A model generated the notes under the pieces. That model ran no database searches and was not told the DNA's origin. It saw only the letters and a list, made by a program, of their open reading frames with translations. From Straminergon stramineum (Eukaryota > Streptophyta > Bryopsida > Hypnales > Calliergonaceae): 64,000 nucleotides of DNA. The translations under genes were made by a program, and so were the position numbers. The number at the start of each line of letters is the position of its first letter. Within the stretch, counting starts at the first letter, position 1. Shown here in pieces: positions 22,616-34,518 of the stretch. The DNA lies in the NCBI GenBank assembly GCA_963920665.1, contig OY987265.1, positions 39,809,001 through 39,873,000 on the forward strand, given 5' to 3'.

Positions 22616-23245
22616 TTCATAAATCATATTATTGTTATTTAATAGGGTGCCAAGCCTATAACAAAGTTGTATAATCTTTGTTGGAGTGATGCAATTGTTT
22701 ATATCTACATAAATGGATGAAACATGCAAAATGATAATGAAACTTAAATTATTCATCCAAAAGAATGAAAATTCTCCAAAAAGAAGAGTGATATTGTCCT
22801 AAGAATATGTAGAAATTTAATGACTTTATCCATTGAAGTTGAAGAATACATTGCCAAATATTCCTTCCAACATAAATCATTGTATTGCTTTTGAGCAAAG
22901 TATCATTAAGAAAATCCCATTGCATAGAGGTTTTCACCAAATAAAGTTCTAATTTTTTGAGAGGCAAAATTGTTCATTGCTTGTTCTAGTACATCTAAAT
23001 AGAGTATTGTAAGAGTTATATAATGAATGTAGATGGTTGGTAGATATTTGGCATTAGTTGAAAGAAATCTATTAGGTGTGTTATGGCTAATTATATGGAT
23101 TTTAGAAGGTGGTTTGATTTCTAGATGAAAGGAATAAGTATTAACCATAAGTGAACTTTTCTATGAACATTTATTTTTTCATTGTTTTGAGCATTGTCTA
23201 TCCCCTAAAAATACCAAAGGGGAGAAAATTAGGCCTTATGTTATT
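22616..23245. other. AT-rich spacer, nothing recognised
   Basis: Short overlapping open frames on the minus strand have no recognisable domain and AT-driven composition. Confidence 0.4.
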
Positions 23246-24207
23246 TTAACCCCTAAAGGACCGAGTTTTTTTTTCCAAGGAGACATTGTCAAAAAAAATG
23301 TGTATTTTGGGTATGTTATTCAAAAATGAAAATTGAATTTTTTTTAAACTTCAACCAAAAGGAAACTGAAGTAAAGTATTTCACCAAAGTGTGGAAAAAA
23401 TTTCAGCCCATTTGACCACACGGATCAAAAGTTTATAATGTTTGCAATGAGAAAAAAAACTTCTTTTCATTCTTGTGAAATAGAGTCAACAGACTTTGGT
23501 CCCTTTTAGAGCAAAATTTTTGCGCTATACCAAAATGAGGATTTTGACCATTCATAAGTATATGATGTTAGGTTATGTCTTGAAAATTTTGAGAAGCAAA
23601 TATAGAGTCTAGCTTACTCTAAATCACCCTACAATGCAAGGATATTAAGTGAATTGGAAGTTCACTAGTAATTTTTTGATGATTTCTTGTGCAATGAGGA
23701 AATTTTTTATTTGAAATTTGAATGAAGAAAATTTGGAGACAAACATTAGTAATATGTGGAAAAACTTTCAAGAAATTTAACTTCACAAATTGCAAGATAA
23801 TAGGATTTGAAGTCAGAAGAAAATGGTTTTTTCTTGAAATGGCCCCAACATAGCTAGCAAAGTTTGACTCCTCTTAAAATGTGATTTGAGGAATAAAATT
23901 TGGTTGTTTTCAATCAATTTTATGCTATATTTTAGTATTTACACACATGCCAGATTTCAAAAGTTGATGAATTTTTTTGCAAAAGATTCCCAAAAGATTC
24001 TTAAATTGCCTAAGTTGCCTAAAAAGTTTAGGATAGTATAACTTTTGATCTAGGTATCCGATTGAAAAAAAAAATTCATCGGGCAAGGAGGTATATGTTT
24101 ACACATTCTTTCCAAATTTCATGAACATCTAACCTTAAATGACTTTGTAGGAACCTACCCAAGATTTCTATATACATTGAACAAACACTTGGTCCTTTAG
24201 GGTTTAA
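23246..24207. mobile_element. TTAA-flanked inverted-repeat element T1
   Basis: The left end is TTAACCCCTAAAGGACC and the right end GGTCCTTTAGGGTTTAA, an inverted pair of about 17 bp with one change, bounded by TTAA on both sides. It is 962 bp long with no open frame. The same termini bound elements at 35431, 44119 and 50112. TTAA target sites with CCC-starting ends are typical of piggyBac-type transposition, but no transposase is present, so assignment is tentative. Confidence 0.65.
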
Positions 24208-25402
24208 GTAGTTTTGAATACATCATATGGGGATTTTATTTTTTCCCAACATTAGTTTTTCTTTATCTACACATGCAATGTCCTTCATTGATCTTGGTGT
24301 CAAAAAATTGATCCTAAGTTTATGACCAGTTTTCAACATGATCTATTGAATTGGTCATTTCAAATCTTGATAAGTTTTGCTCCTTTCAATTTATTTTCAT
24401 CAAATCTTGAAACTTATAATTGATGCAAAATACATGATGGCTTTAGAAATGATTTCTCACTTTTTAAGAACCTTCACAATTCTTTGGCAAATATAGTGTG
24501 AAAATAGACACTTTAATTCATCCACAATTTTTTTTACTTTTGGAGAAAGGGCCTAGAAGGTTATCATTTAAAATTTGGTGAAGTATTGTATGTCTTTAGT
24601 CATCCATTTGTGGAGCCAGAAAACACTATTTAAATAAATTCTTACACTTTTTCATCCAAATTTGGAGACTACATCTATATTTTTGATAGAAAAATGGAAA
24701 TGAATTTTTTTAATAAAAAATATAGATTAATTTTTTAATGGTGTGATTTCTTCCATAGTACAAGAAAAAAGGATTCCTTTTATCCAAATAGGATAAATCA
24801 CCAAGCACAATACAACACCTCCTTTGTGATCAAATAGAATTCCATTTCATTTGAGTAAAAAGAGTTTTGGGTCCTTTATGGCATTAATATCTTTCTTTGA
24901 AGGTGAGAATTTAACATTTTTCATTATACAGATGGTAACCAAAAAAGACTAGAAAGTCTAAAATTCACCTTCAAGAAAGATGCCAAATTTTTCAACAAAT
25001 GATCAATTTTTCCATTTCTTTCTATAACTTTTGATGTGTATGAGATTGGATATAATAAGAATATGAATTCCTTTCAAATACTATTGAAGTAACTTCTTAA
25101 GGATTTTATGAATGTAGCTAGTGTAAAAAAAGAAAACATTTCCTTGAGATCCTAAATCAAGGTCTCAAAGATAGTAGTTGAAATTCTAAAACTATATTTT
25201 ACCTATTCAAAGTAGATTTCATTTGCAAATTTTAATGAAAAGTCATATAAAAAAATATCGATTTATATTTTATTTGAGTTTGATTCTTCAAAAGTATGAA
25301 GCAAATTTTTTTATTTAGACTTTGAAGGTAAATCTTAAGCTATTTGAAAACATGATATTATTTTACATTTTTACATCTAATTAATTTGTGTGTATATGCT
25401 CC
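24208..25402. other. AT-rich spacer, no supported gene
   Basis: Nothing recognised on either strand. It ends where duplicate block B begins. Confidence 0.4.
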
Positions 25403-25975
25403 ATCATATACTGATTTCATATAATTATCTAAAAATTTAGATGGTTGCTATGTATATTTTTATATTGTTAAACTTTAGTTTTATGAGAAGACTTAGATAG
25501 TCAATTTTACTTAAGATGATAAGTGTTTTCGTTGGATTTTTTAATCCTTACAATTATATCACAACTTATTATTAACATTGTTTTGGAAATGAATGAATAA
25601 AACTTTACATAATCAACATTGTTCAAAATATATGAAATGTTTTAAAAACTGAAAACACAAATAATAAAAAAATTCGTACATAGAGAATAATATAGTTTAG
25701 CCACCATATTGATAAATTGTGTTTTCCAATTGATTTGCTTCATGTTTAAAGATTATGATTGGAATTATATATAAAACTAAAATATGTTCAAATAATTTCT
25801 ATACATATAAAATTATGATGACAAAATCTCTTGACCTATTTTTTCTAAGTTCACTATTTTGTCATAGAATCCATTGAAATTTGTCAATTTCACCAAAACT
25901 TTATGTAAGGTGTGTAAATGATATCCAAATACATCATTATTATAAATGTAACATCAAATTCAATTTTTTTTCACA

Positions 25976-26855
25976 TTATTTCTTTGGTGTTGTTGCTATA
26001 GGTAGTGCTCCTCTTGGTGCTCCTCTTGGTGCAGCTTGTTCCTTTTGGGCCCAAGTTGCCATGAACTCCAAAGCATCTTATTTAATAAATAATACAAATA
26101 TTATAATAGTGACTAAATCATCACATAATTGATTATTTATGTGACTTACTATTTAATAATAAATGCATATGCAATCAACAATCCCCCCCAAATTATTATC
26201 AAAGTTGAAAACATAGTTTAATAGAATGAGAACGTGAACTAACAAATAATGGAGATCTAGTTCATCTTGTTTTGGATATAACTAAAATAAATATCTGATT
26301 CACCATATTTTATTCATGTATTGAAAGATAGTCCTAATTTGGGATGTAAATTTGAAAATTTTGTAAAAATTACAACCAACACTAATTCTTTTTGTTCCTC
26401 TCATATGAATTTAAGGTACGTGAGCCCATTGTGGGCAAAATTATATTAGTAGTATACATTTCAGAACTTGAATGTATACCACCATTACAATTTTGCCCAC
26501 AATGAGTTCACTTACCTTATTAAAATGGACTTCCATCAAACTTATAAGACATAAGAGTATTGACCCAAGCAATAGTTTCGATACGTAAAGAATTTTTTTG
26601 ACCTAATATTACAACAAGGTAGGAATGTACAAAAGAATCATTTGTGATGATTGATCTATGACACATATAATTTTTTTTTGTTAAATTCATATTCAAAAAC
26701 CATTTTAGCGTACTTTCTGGTTGGGTGCAAAGAAGGTCGGTCATGAACCGTGAGAGCAAGTCGTGGACGTTCGGGCGAGCACCATAGGCCTGCATTGCTG
26801 CCCTTCTCGGATTTACATCGGGACCCATGGGCTCATCTTCCTCTTCATCTGCCAT
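25976..26855 (-). CDS. Small RIIa/DPY-30-like domain protein, copy B (two exons)
   Basis: Exon 1 is 26855-26714 and exon 2 is 26076-25976, with the same splice sites and phase as copy A; the product has 80 residues. The domain across the junction (NVHDLLSRFMTDLL, then QPENALEFMATWA) is unchanged in its key hydrophobic and LEF positions. Differences from copy A are mostly conservative (V2A, E22Q, D29N). The tail has a 12-bp in-frame duplication giving APRGAPRG. If read without splicing, the frame runs on into the intron, which hides the true second exon. Conservation of frame, borders and stop in both copies argues that both genes are functional or decayed only recently. Family role: dimerisation and docking in ciliary or flagellar structures; here inferred. 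Confidence 0.6.
26412..26519. repeat. Short hairpin MITE in the RIIa intron, copy B
   Basis: The ends are 31-bp inverted repeats (TAAGGTACGTGAGCCCATTG and its near inverse) around a loop of about 45 bp. It is at the same place as 1004-1138 and is cleaner than that copy. Confidence 0.65.
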
Positions 26856-27490
26856 GGTCTTACAATTTTATTCTCAATGTGCTCATGAATGTTTGAAGAT
26901 ATCTACAAAATTTAAGCTTTCATAAACATGTTACTTCTTATATGAAAACATCCAACATTCTCATAATTTATTAGATCAAACATGATTCCATACTGCTTGG
27001 ATTCATTGGAAAACTATATAATTGTATTTGAACCAAACTCGAGTTGTGTTGTTTGATTGTTACAGCATAAGAAATCTAGCATGGCATTTGGTATTAAATT
27101 GTCAAGAGAATCTTTGGATTAGGTTTTGTATAATGATACATATCTATTATATTAAGTATGCAATGTCACAACCTTGTGTCATGACTCCTATCATAAAATC
27201 TGTCACGTTTTCATCTTAGAGAAATATCATCCAATTATTTCATTTGGACTTCACAATGAATACCTAGAATGTGACAAACATTCCTCTTATTCAGCATGCA
27301 CACGTTCCTTGTCTCTTGCAAACTAGTTTATGCAAACATAAATATGCAATGCGGGTGTTGTTGCAAACTTTTATACGACTAATATATGTTTATATATATG
27401 TGCAAAAATAACACATACATGTATATATGTGTATGAATGACTTCATTCCATTGTTTCTGAGGGATTCTTCTCAGCAATAAATTTTTTAAT

Positions 27491-29500
27491 TAGATAGGGT
27501 TTGCAGGATTGCAATTTTGTGGGTATTATTTCTTGCAAACTATATTCATTTTCATATTCTCAAATTTCAATTTAAGCCATATCGATTCACAATCTCGGTT
27601 CACACACAATTTGTTTCATTGGAGTGTACGTGTAAGTACTAATAAATATCATGTACATTTCATGTAAGTAATACATTAATCTTTAAAGGATGTCAAGGTT
27701 AAAAAGTAGTCTACGGATGCCATCATTGTTCTCTTTGGAAATAAAGAATGCACCTATTGGTCCAACAATCAGAGTCGTTTTGTTGATTACCTTGGTCATG
27801 GGGGCCACGTTCTTTAAGGGTTAACCCAAAAATGCAGCGGTGAACAAGAGGTGTATGATGAATGATTTTCAAGGAATATTATAGAAATGAAGAATACAAC
27901 TATTCATCAAGAAATTTGATGATTTTTTTGTTGATTACCTAGTCCTTCCAGGTCAAGATGGAGTATGATTTATCCATTGCACTGTAATATCTTGGTATGG
28001 TATTGTATCTTTCATTACACACCCAGGTATATCTTATGCCATAAATCTAGTGACATGACCATTTTAACGGTGGGCAGGAGATGCTCTGAGCGGGCGGTTG
28101 TTGTATGCTACTGTTTGCAGTACAGGATTGGAAGCTTCAAACACATACATTACATCAGACTGTCACTTGGTTTTGTTTTGAAGATTGAAGGATTTTATCT
28201 GGAAAATTGAAGTGTGAAATCAGACCAGGATTGTGCTTGTCAGACAAAGTGTGACTGATTCATCAATAATTTCTATTTGAAAAGGGGTTGAATTTAAATA
28301 TATTTGATGTGATGTAATCCTTCACATTTGCTTTTGTAGTTCTTCCATGTCGAAGCTAAATAATGCCAGGAGAAGCGGTATTGCATTTGCAGGAAAGCTG
28401 AATGTGATTACACAAAGTCTGGGGCACCATGTTCAGATAGCAGCGAAACTTGCTCTGACTTGCGGTAGTAATCTCAACAATTCTCAGGGGTCAGTCTATG
28501 TTGAAACAAATGGCAAATGGTCGACTCTTACGTTGAAATCTACGACGCGAAGGCCCAACCAAAACTTGGCTAAGCAAGGCATCCCACCTTGTGTAATGGC
28601 AATTGGATTTGCTCTGCAGCTGCAGTTTTTCTGTGTGTCTTTTTTACTAAGACTTTTGAAATCGGACTAGTTTCATCTAATTGAATACACGCAGTGGAGA
28701 GACAGTTTGCAGTCCAGAGCTTGTCCTTGATCTTTAGTAGGGAATTAGTGAAGTAGAGAATTATCCCACCATGCCATTGCCCAATTTTGCACCTGAGACC
28801 TTGACATGCAATTTCTTATAAGCAAATTTTGTGTTTTCATTCATTTTTTTCTTTTGCAATCTGTTTGGTGATCATGCTAACCAGATGATGCGTGGTCTAG
28901 TTGACAGCTTTTCTTCACCGCAGTAGATCAAGTACTTCCCTCTAACTTGTGTCCAGGATCAGAAATTCATTGCTCCAAAGCCCAGGCATTTTTTTTCATG
29001 TCCAGTTGCTCTCTATCTATTTCTTAACCACAAGAAAGGAAACCTAGTTAGCACTTTCAACTGACAGTATTGTCAATGCTCATCTCATGGTTTTACATAT
29101 TTGGTGCCTGACACTTGGGAAAATTTGCTGTGAATGATCTCGTATCACGCACTGTTTAACACCTAGGGTCAATCTCAATTGTAATTTGGGGATTTGCAAT
29201 ATTGCTGCGGAGGAATGGCTCAGGATTTAGGGTTCAAGGGTAGGATGCACAACAATTAAGGGTTTTATATTGGTTCTTTTCATTCTTAATTATCACTGCC
29301 ATTGAGATATTGCAACTCTAGCGACACTATTGCCAGACCACAGACTAAGAGTAAAAATATACTTCCATTGATGTGAATACAAAACATAAGACTTGATATT
29401 TCTTAACGTAACCTTTCCCACTAATGTATGAAGTTTACTATACTATATTCTCTGTAAAACTTTTATGCTACCATCAAATTACTGCGACAACCAAATTACT
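27491..29500. other. Sequence downstream of AP2-like gene B, absent from block A
   Basis: Part of it (about 28080-28440) matches 39790-40030 in block C and 61570-62010 in block D (shared GAGCGGGCGGTTG, GGAAGCTTCAAACACATAC). The part next to the gene (28980-29470) matches 40025-40450. A 107-codon open frame at 28347-28670 overlaps the conserved part but has no domain I recognise and is not kept open in D. It may be an exon or UTR remnant of a lost neighbour. Confidence 0.5.
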
Positions 29501-31451
29501 CTACACGTACAAAAGTGTATCCAACTCTGAGAAGCCTTCCTGGAATTCTTCTCCATGAGGTGGCGAAGCCATGAGGCCCGAGTAAATATGTTCCTGCATG
29601 CTCTGCTCCTCCATTTCCACCTCCAAGCTTGGGAATCCTTGGTTGACGTCTCGCAGCTGCTCCTGTTGAAGACAAAACTGAAATGGCCACTGAGGATTTT
29701 GAATCCGGGATTCTTGGAATTGTTGCTGATGTTGCAACAACAAAATTTGGGAGCCGAATTCTTGGATTTTCTGTTGCTGAAGAGAAACCTGTTGCTGAAG
29801 AGTGAGCACAAGTGTTTGAAGTAAGCCCAATTGGTCATTGACGTTCAGACTCATTCCATTCTCGGTGTTGGGTGGCAGTTGTGAAACTGGTAGAGCAGAT
29901 TCTTCTCCAAAACCAAGGCTGTGGCCATTTGGAAGCGCAAGACCCTGAACATCAGCCGCCAAATGGTGTCAGAATCCTAAACCAGCAAGGAGAGTGCATT
30001 CGCGATAAGACAGAAACCCACTAATGTTTGTGCTTCCTTTCCTGGGGCTTTAGAAATCATCCATTTATAAAGCTAACACATGGCCATTTGAAATCTTCTT
30101 GGTTCTATCGCATCCAAAGATGCTCGTTGAAGATACACTGTAAAAGCAGCATCTCAAGGTTCAAATGTGACTGGGACCCTAAGTACTACTTGAAACATCC
30201 ATTATTCATCGCTTATGAGTTCATAAAGTATCCACGTCGTACATATGTTAATGCTTCAATGCATTAGAATCCTCTCACTAACGGGAACAAGGCCCCAAAA
30301 CGGATTTCATTTTTACACTGAAAACCACTCAAAAGCAGAAGGAATAAGTTCCTTACCTCATGCGTTCTATCGAGAGAATGGGATGCGCATTCCAGACCAT
30401 GATTGTCAAGCATGGCCATACCCATTCCCGAGTTCTCGGCCTGACTCGCAAGGACTGGCTGTTGATGTTCAGTTGAGTTCAACAAGCTCGCCCCACAAGG
30501 ATCCACATTTACCTCATTATGTCCTGGTGTCGCCTGAACCTCACATGCTTCAAACAATTCCTGGAACAAGGCTGCCTCCGCCTCCTTCATTTTGAAATCT
30601 TCATAAACCTTCTTTGCTTGACTTGTCACCCACGCCCTCTTGTCCTTGCCAGTGAAGCTACTCTCTTCCTCACTCATGGGGGGGACCTGAAACCAGCCAT
30701 CCAGCAAACCTGCATCTCGGTTGTAGTAGAAGGCAGCAATGAGAAACTTGTTGTGTGCCTCTTGTGGGGTGGCGAACCGCCCAAGATCGAGCCTTGGCAC
30801 ATTTTCGCCGTTCCACATGGGAGGTTTCAATCGTGCTTCATACACCACCTTGGTGCCCCCTTGCTTGTCCGGTAGTTCTCTGCGGTGCACTCCTCTGCAA
30901 GCTGCCTCTCTAAACTTAATCCAGACATAGGCTCCTAGGAATAGGACTACTGGTACGTAAATATCTCTAAAATCTAAAGAACTCCGTGAGTATGCTCTAT
31001 AGCCACCCCTGTCGACATTCCCCGTGAGGTAATGGTAAACCAAAGACAGCAGAACCAGTGCTGACAAAGCAACGGCGTAAGATGGTACTGAGGGCTCTGA
31101 GGAATCTTCAGGAGGGCCCTCCCACATGTCATCCATACATGATTTCCAGATGGAGTACACAACCGTTCGACGCCCGCCTTCCACCCAAGCACTTAATGAT
31201 GCTTGGATTGCATTCACCCATCGTAGCTCGGAATCCAGGATTGACAAGAAACCTGGAATTAAATAAAGGTCAAGATTGAGGTCCACCACCCAATCAGGGT
31301 TTGCACCGCGTTTGATTTCCCTCCAATGTGACTCCACACTAGAAAAAGATAGTGACCTATTAAATGCTTCACAACCAGCCAACTGTCCGGCAGGAACTTT
31401 CGAAATAAACCACGGACTCATGTCGTAAAGCTCGTTCAAATTCTTATTCAT
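29501..31451 (-). CDS. Membrane protein with AP2/ERF-like segment and Q-rich coiled coil (intact copy B)
   Basis: Exon 1 is 31451-30357 and exon 2 is 29944-29501, with donor GAG|GTAAGG, acceptor GTTCAG|GG, phase 0, and a product of 512 residues. Two hydrophobic helices lie at about 124-142 (SYAVALSALVLLSLVYHYL) and 164-180 (IYVPVVLFLGAYVWIKF). Residues about 196-255 resemble an AP2/ERF domain: YEARLKP for the WVAEIRDP strand, then LDLGRFATPQEAHNKFLIAA for the WLGTFDTAEEAARAYDxAA turn and helix; the usual YRG start is not evident. Exon 2 is Gln-rich with a coiled coil at about 401-445 and ends EGFSELDTLLYV, conserved in copy C and like an activation motif. I infer a membrane-held transcription regulator that could be released by cleavage; this is not demonstrated. 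An upstream exon with a 5' UTR intron is likely (acceptor TTTGTTAG near 31500). The ATG is shared with copy C. Confidence 0.6.
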
Positions 31452-31844
31452 GGCGTCTAGTCCACAATATCCCGCATCCAACTGGCGTCGTCTCAGAGAC
31501 TAACAAATGCAAACTCAAGAGCTAGGGCGACAAATTGTGCGCACACACACAACAAGTACTTCAGTGTGATCGATGAACACGATGCAATAGTCGAACAGAA
31601 CCTTACTTGCTTGCTCCTGAAGCAATCCCCAAATCGATCAACCCAGAACCTCTCAATTTCCCCAACCTCTATTTGCCTACCGACAGTGCTCGTGAAATCA
31701 TACACGTTCCGCGCAACTGACAACCAAAAATTGGGTGAAGCTCAAGATCGAATTAAAGGAGCAAAAAGTGGAGCATGCAAGTGTACGTGTCTGCAAAAGC
31801 TCCTGAAGAAAACAACTGTGTCACGAGCATCCAGGTGAGCTCAG

Positions 31845-31970
31845 TATATAGCGCAACTGCGCAAGAGCTTGGGTGGCATTTTACAGACAATTGGAGGGGG
31901 GGACTGCAGGAATCGAAGGGGGGTGCACGACGAGGGGGAATCGAAAGGGGGGGTGGACAACGGTGGTGGT
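31845..31970. promoter_or_regulatory. Divergent spacer: TATA-like word and G-run tract, copy B
   Basis: The minus strand reads CTATATAC at 31845-31851, about 395 nt upstream of the AP2-like ATG. At 31894-31970 the plus strand holds runs of 4-7 G spaced by short loops (GGGGGGG, GGGGGG, GGGGG, GGGGGGG), a pattern able to form a G-quadruplex. The tract is kept in blocks A and C. Confidence 0.35.
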
Positions 31971-32227
31971 AAGAAGACCGAGAAAGTGTCAAAGATCGGG
32001 GGAGAAGACACGTCGAAGTATCGGAGTCTGGAAACTACTACAACTTGAAATTTTCAAAAATTCCTCAAATTGAATCTTCTATTGCAATTTAAACTTGGGT
32101 TCTATTACTATGGTGTAATGATTTTCTACTCACAGAAGTACACAGACGTTGTGTTTGTATGAGAATATTCTTTACTGTCATAAACGCATATGGTGAAAAT
32201 TTCAGATATTTTGAGGCTAATATTTAT

Positions 32228-32745
32228 TCATATACGATATGAATTTTTTTTTTTTTTTTTTCTGCAAAAGCATAGGTTAGTTTCAATTCTTCACAAAAAA
32301 TTCTAAAATGTTCATATGACTTAATTATAGAAGACATGTGGTTTCAACTTTGGAAAAAAAAATTCAACCATTTATGGTTGACAAAATGGAGTGTTCACAA
32401 AGTTTGTTAAATTTTGAAGTTTGAGAGCATGATTATAGGAAGAGCTTGACAAATTCCAAACTTGACATGCACCAAGTGGATGGAGAAAATCCAAAATCCA
32501 ACATCCATTCATATATTTTGATGCCTCAACTTGACTATTGTACATATTACACCAAAGGAGAAATATAAAACATATGAGGTTATAATCTCAAGCTCAATTG
32601 AAGCGGTTGCTATATCCATTTACAACCTAATTATAAATTGAATTGTTCCTACCAAGAGGGAATACTTCCAACTTAATCTAATGTAGACCATGATATAGTG
32701 TGGTGATTATTTGTTAATTCTATAATTCTATGCTTATATCATAGT
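32228..32745. repeat. Insertion of about 0.5 kb private to block B
   Basis: In block A the flanks join directly near 4779. The inserted DNA starts with a small palindrome (TCATATACGATATGA) and a run of 18 T. No open frame. It lies between the AP2-like and BTB genes. Confidence 0.5.
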
Positions 32746-32989
32746 ACGAAAAAAATTACAACGCAAACAAGTGGAAAATAAAGTAACTTGGGAAAACAAG
32801 TGGGTTCGTTTGGGTGAATGCAGTTACTACCGGTAGTTCTTTTTGAAAAGAATATCGGTGATTTCTATTTTCTGTACATATCTCTAGAGCCATATCTAAA
32901 GTTACTCAAGAAAACTATGATTTGCAACTTCTCCAGGTGTTTGAAACTCATGTCTCTAGTTCTTGTTGTTGCAGGCGATAATGTAAGGC

Positions 32990-33660
32990 ATGGCTTACTC
33001 GAACATTGACATCCAAAAGTTCTTGACAAACAAGTCTGACGCATCGATACAAGCAATTGAGAAAAAATACTCGGATACTTTGCTCTTGAACATGCTCGTA
33101 GAAGGTCTACATGTAGACATCACCTTCCAAGCAAAAGGGGGCACAGTCAAAGCACACCGGAGAGTGCTGGCCAAGGTGCCGTCCGCATTTCGAGAAATGT
33201 TCCAGCAGGAGCTGCAGACCCCCTCCAGTTTGAGCTTGCCTGACATGGCTATTGAGAGTTTGCAACTGTTTTTTGGTTTTGCTTTACCTCACAAATGAAA
33301 AAACAAGAGCAATGCCAGAGTTCAACGCAACTGTGGACAAGCACTTTAATGCATTATTTGATGCTACCCACAAGTTCAAGCTCTTAGGCTGAACACGATT
33401 CTAAGAGCTGGTCTACTGAGGCATTTGACCCCTGCAAATATCTGAGATTTCTACCACAACTGCAAGAGTTCGACTTTGATACCTGGACTTGCTTTCTTGA
33501 GGTTTGCCTGTCGTTTGTTATGAAGAACTGCCAGAAGGTTATGAAATCAGCAACTACTATACTGGAGATGCAACGCCATCCCAAAGTGGTGCAGCGCTGC
33601 ATATCTGAGTCTCCATCCAAACGAAAATTCTGTCGGCAGAATACAACACCAAAGTGCTAA
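32990..33660 (+). pseudogene. BTB/POZ-BACK-like gene, copy B (frameshifted)
   Basis: The ATG and the 5' acceptor (TTGTTGTTGCAG) are intact, and the first 90 or so codons keep the BTB core including the KGGTVKAHR strand that copy A has lost. One extra T in the run near 33268 (CTGTTTTTTGG where copy C has CTGTTTTTGG) shifts the frame, which ends at 33298. Further on, sequence is lost around 33378 (the VEGR region), a stop lies at the ICWDFY position, and several single-base changes break the BACK-like half. The tail ends TAA at 33657. If made, the product would be a 102-residue truncated BTB domain. Confidence 0.85.
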
Positions 33661-34446
33661 AAGCAGAATGCTGAGACTCACGACCACACAATTTGAACTG
33701 ATATTTGAATCAAGAATCCACTTGAGGATAGCTTCCCTCAGTTTCTGCAATTAGTATACTATTGGATACTTAGAAAAACAAAAGGAATCCATATTTCCAA
33801 GATATAAGTCTACTGTTTTCTTTGTTGTTTTTGATGTTATACATGTGAAGTTCTCAAGTATTCTTGGTCCTGCCGAGCTAAGTTCACCAATTGAGAATTT
33901 TCTTGCTCAAATTACTTGGATCGCACAGGAGCGGTCGTTGCCAGCCTCGCCCTTCAGTGGCGACCCCCTCAGAAGTGGCCTGTAATTGCAGAGAGTCTGA
34001 GGCTTCGATTGGAGGTGAAAACAATTCAGAGAGGAAAAATGGTACGGAGTAGAAAACTGTACGTTTTTGTTCTCTGACATTCAACGCTGCTACTAAACAT
34101 TGTCATAATTGAAAAATATTTTCTAATATATTTGCTCAAAATCTTTGCATGTTTGATGAAAAGCGTTGCTCAAGCATGTTTCAAAACATTGCATGCGGCC
34201 TAAAAAGTGACCTAAACCCTCTAAATTCTAGAAGCGGGAGAGATCTTCAAGTGCAAGAGTCAACTGGATTTCATCAAATTTTGTCACACAATGTTTGAAT
34301 TTCTTATGAAATTGATCCCTCAAAGTGGGAGGTTGTAACCGCATTTCAATTCAACTCCATTCCAACTCAAAGATGAGTGGCCACTGACATTGAATACGTT
34401 CATCTTGTTGCTGGATATTTGTGAGAATCGAAAATGACTGTGAGCT
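33661..34446. other. 3' flank of BTB copy B, no gene seen
   Basis: Similar to 5701-6454. Contains no supported open frame. Confidence 0.5.
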
Positions 34447-34518
34447 ATGGCAAACATCAGTATTTCCAAGTATCTGAAAACGGCCTAGATGGATCCCCTT
34501 GGTGCGCTGTACAGTACC
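34447..34518 (+). pseudogene. Small ORF starting MANISISKYL, cut by the foldback insertion
   Basis: Counterpart of 6455-6709, with the same ATG, the same TAG at codon 14 and the same second ATG (MDPLGALYST). The foldback element begins within the frame, so nothing downstream is left. Confidence 0.4.

Noticed and set aside
25976..26513. Reading RIIa copy B exon 1 straight through into the intron as a 111-residue protein
   Set aside because: The intron reading has no domain, is stopped in copy A, and loses the LEF half of the motif restored by splicing.
29555..29824. Plus-strand Leu/Lys-rich open frames opposite the Q-rich exons (also 40565-40851 and 2058-2264)
   Set aside because: Antisense shadows of CAG/CAA-rich coding sequence; no independent start context or conservation.
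30264..30357. Hydrophobic carboxyl end (VRNLFLLLLSGFQ) as a third membrane helix of the AP2-like protein
   Set aside because: It lies after a good donor (GAG|GTAAGG) and is best read as translated intron; joining to the Q-rich exon keeps the frame in copies B and C.
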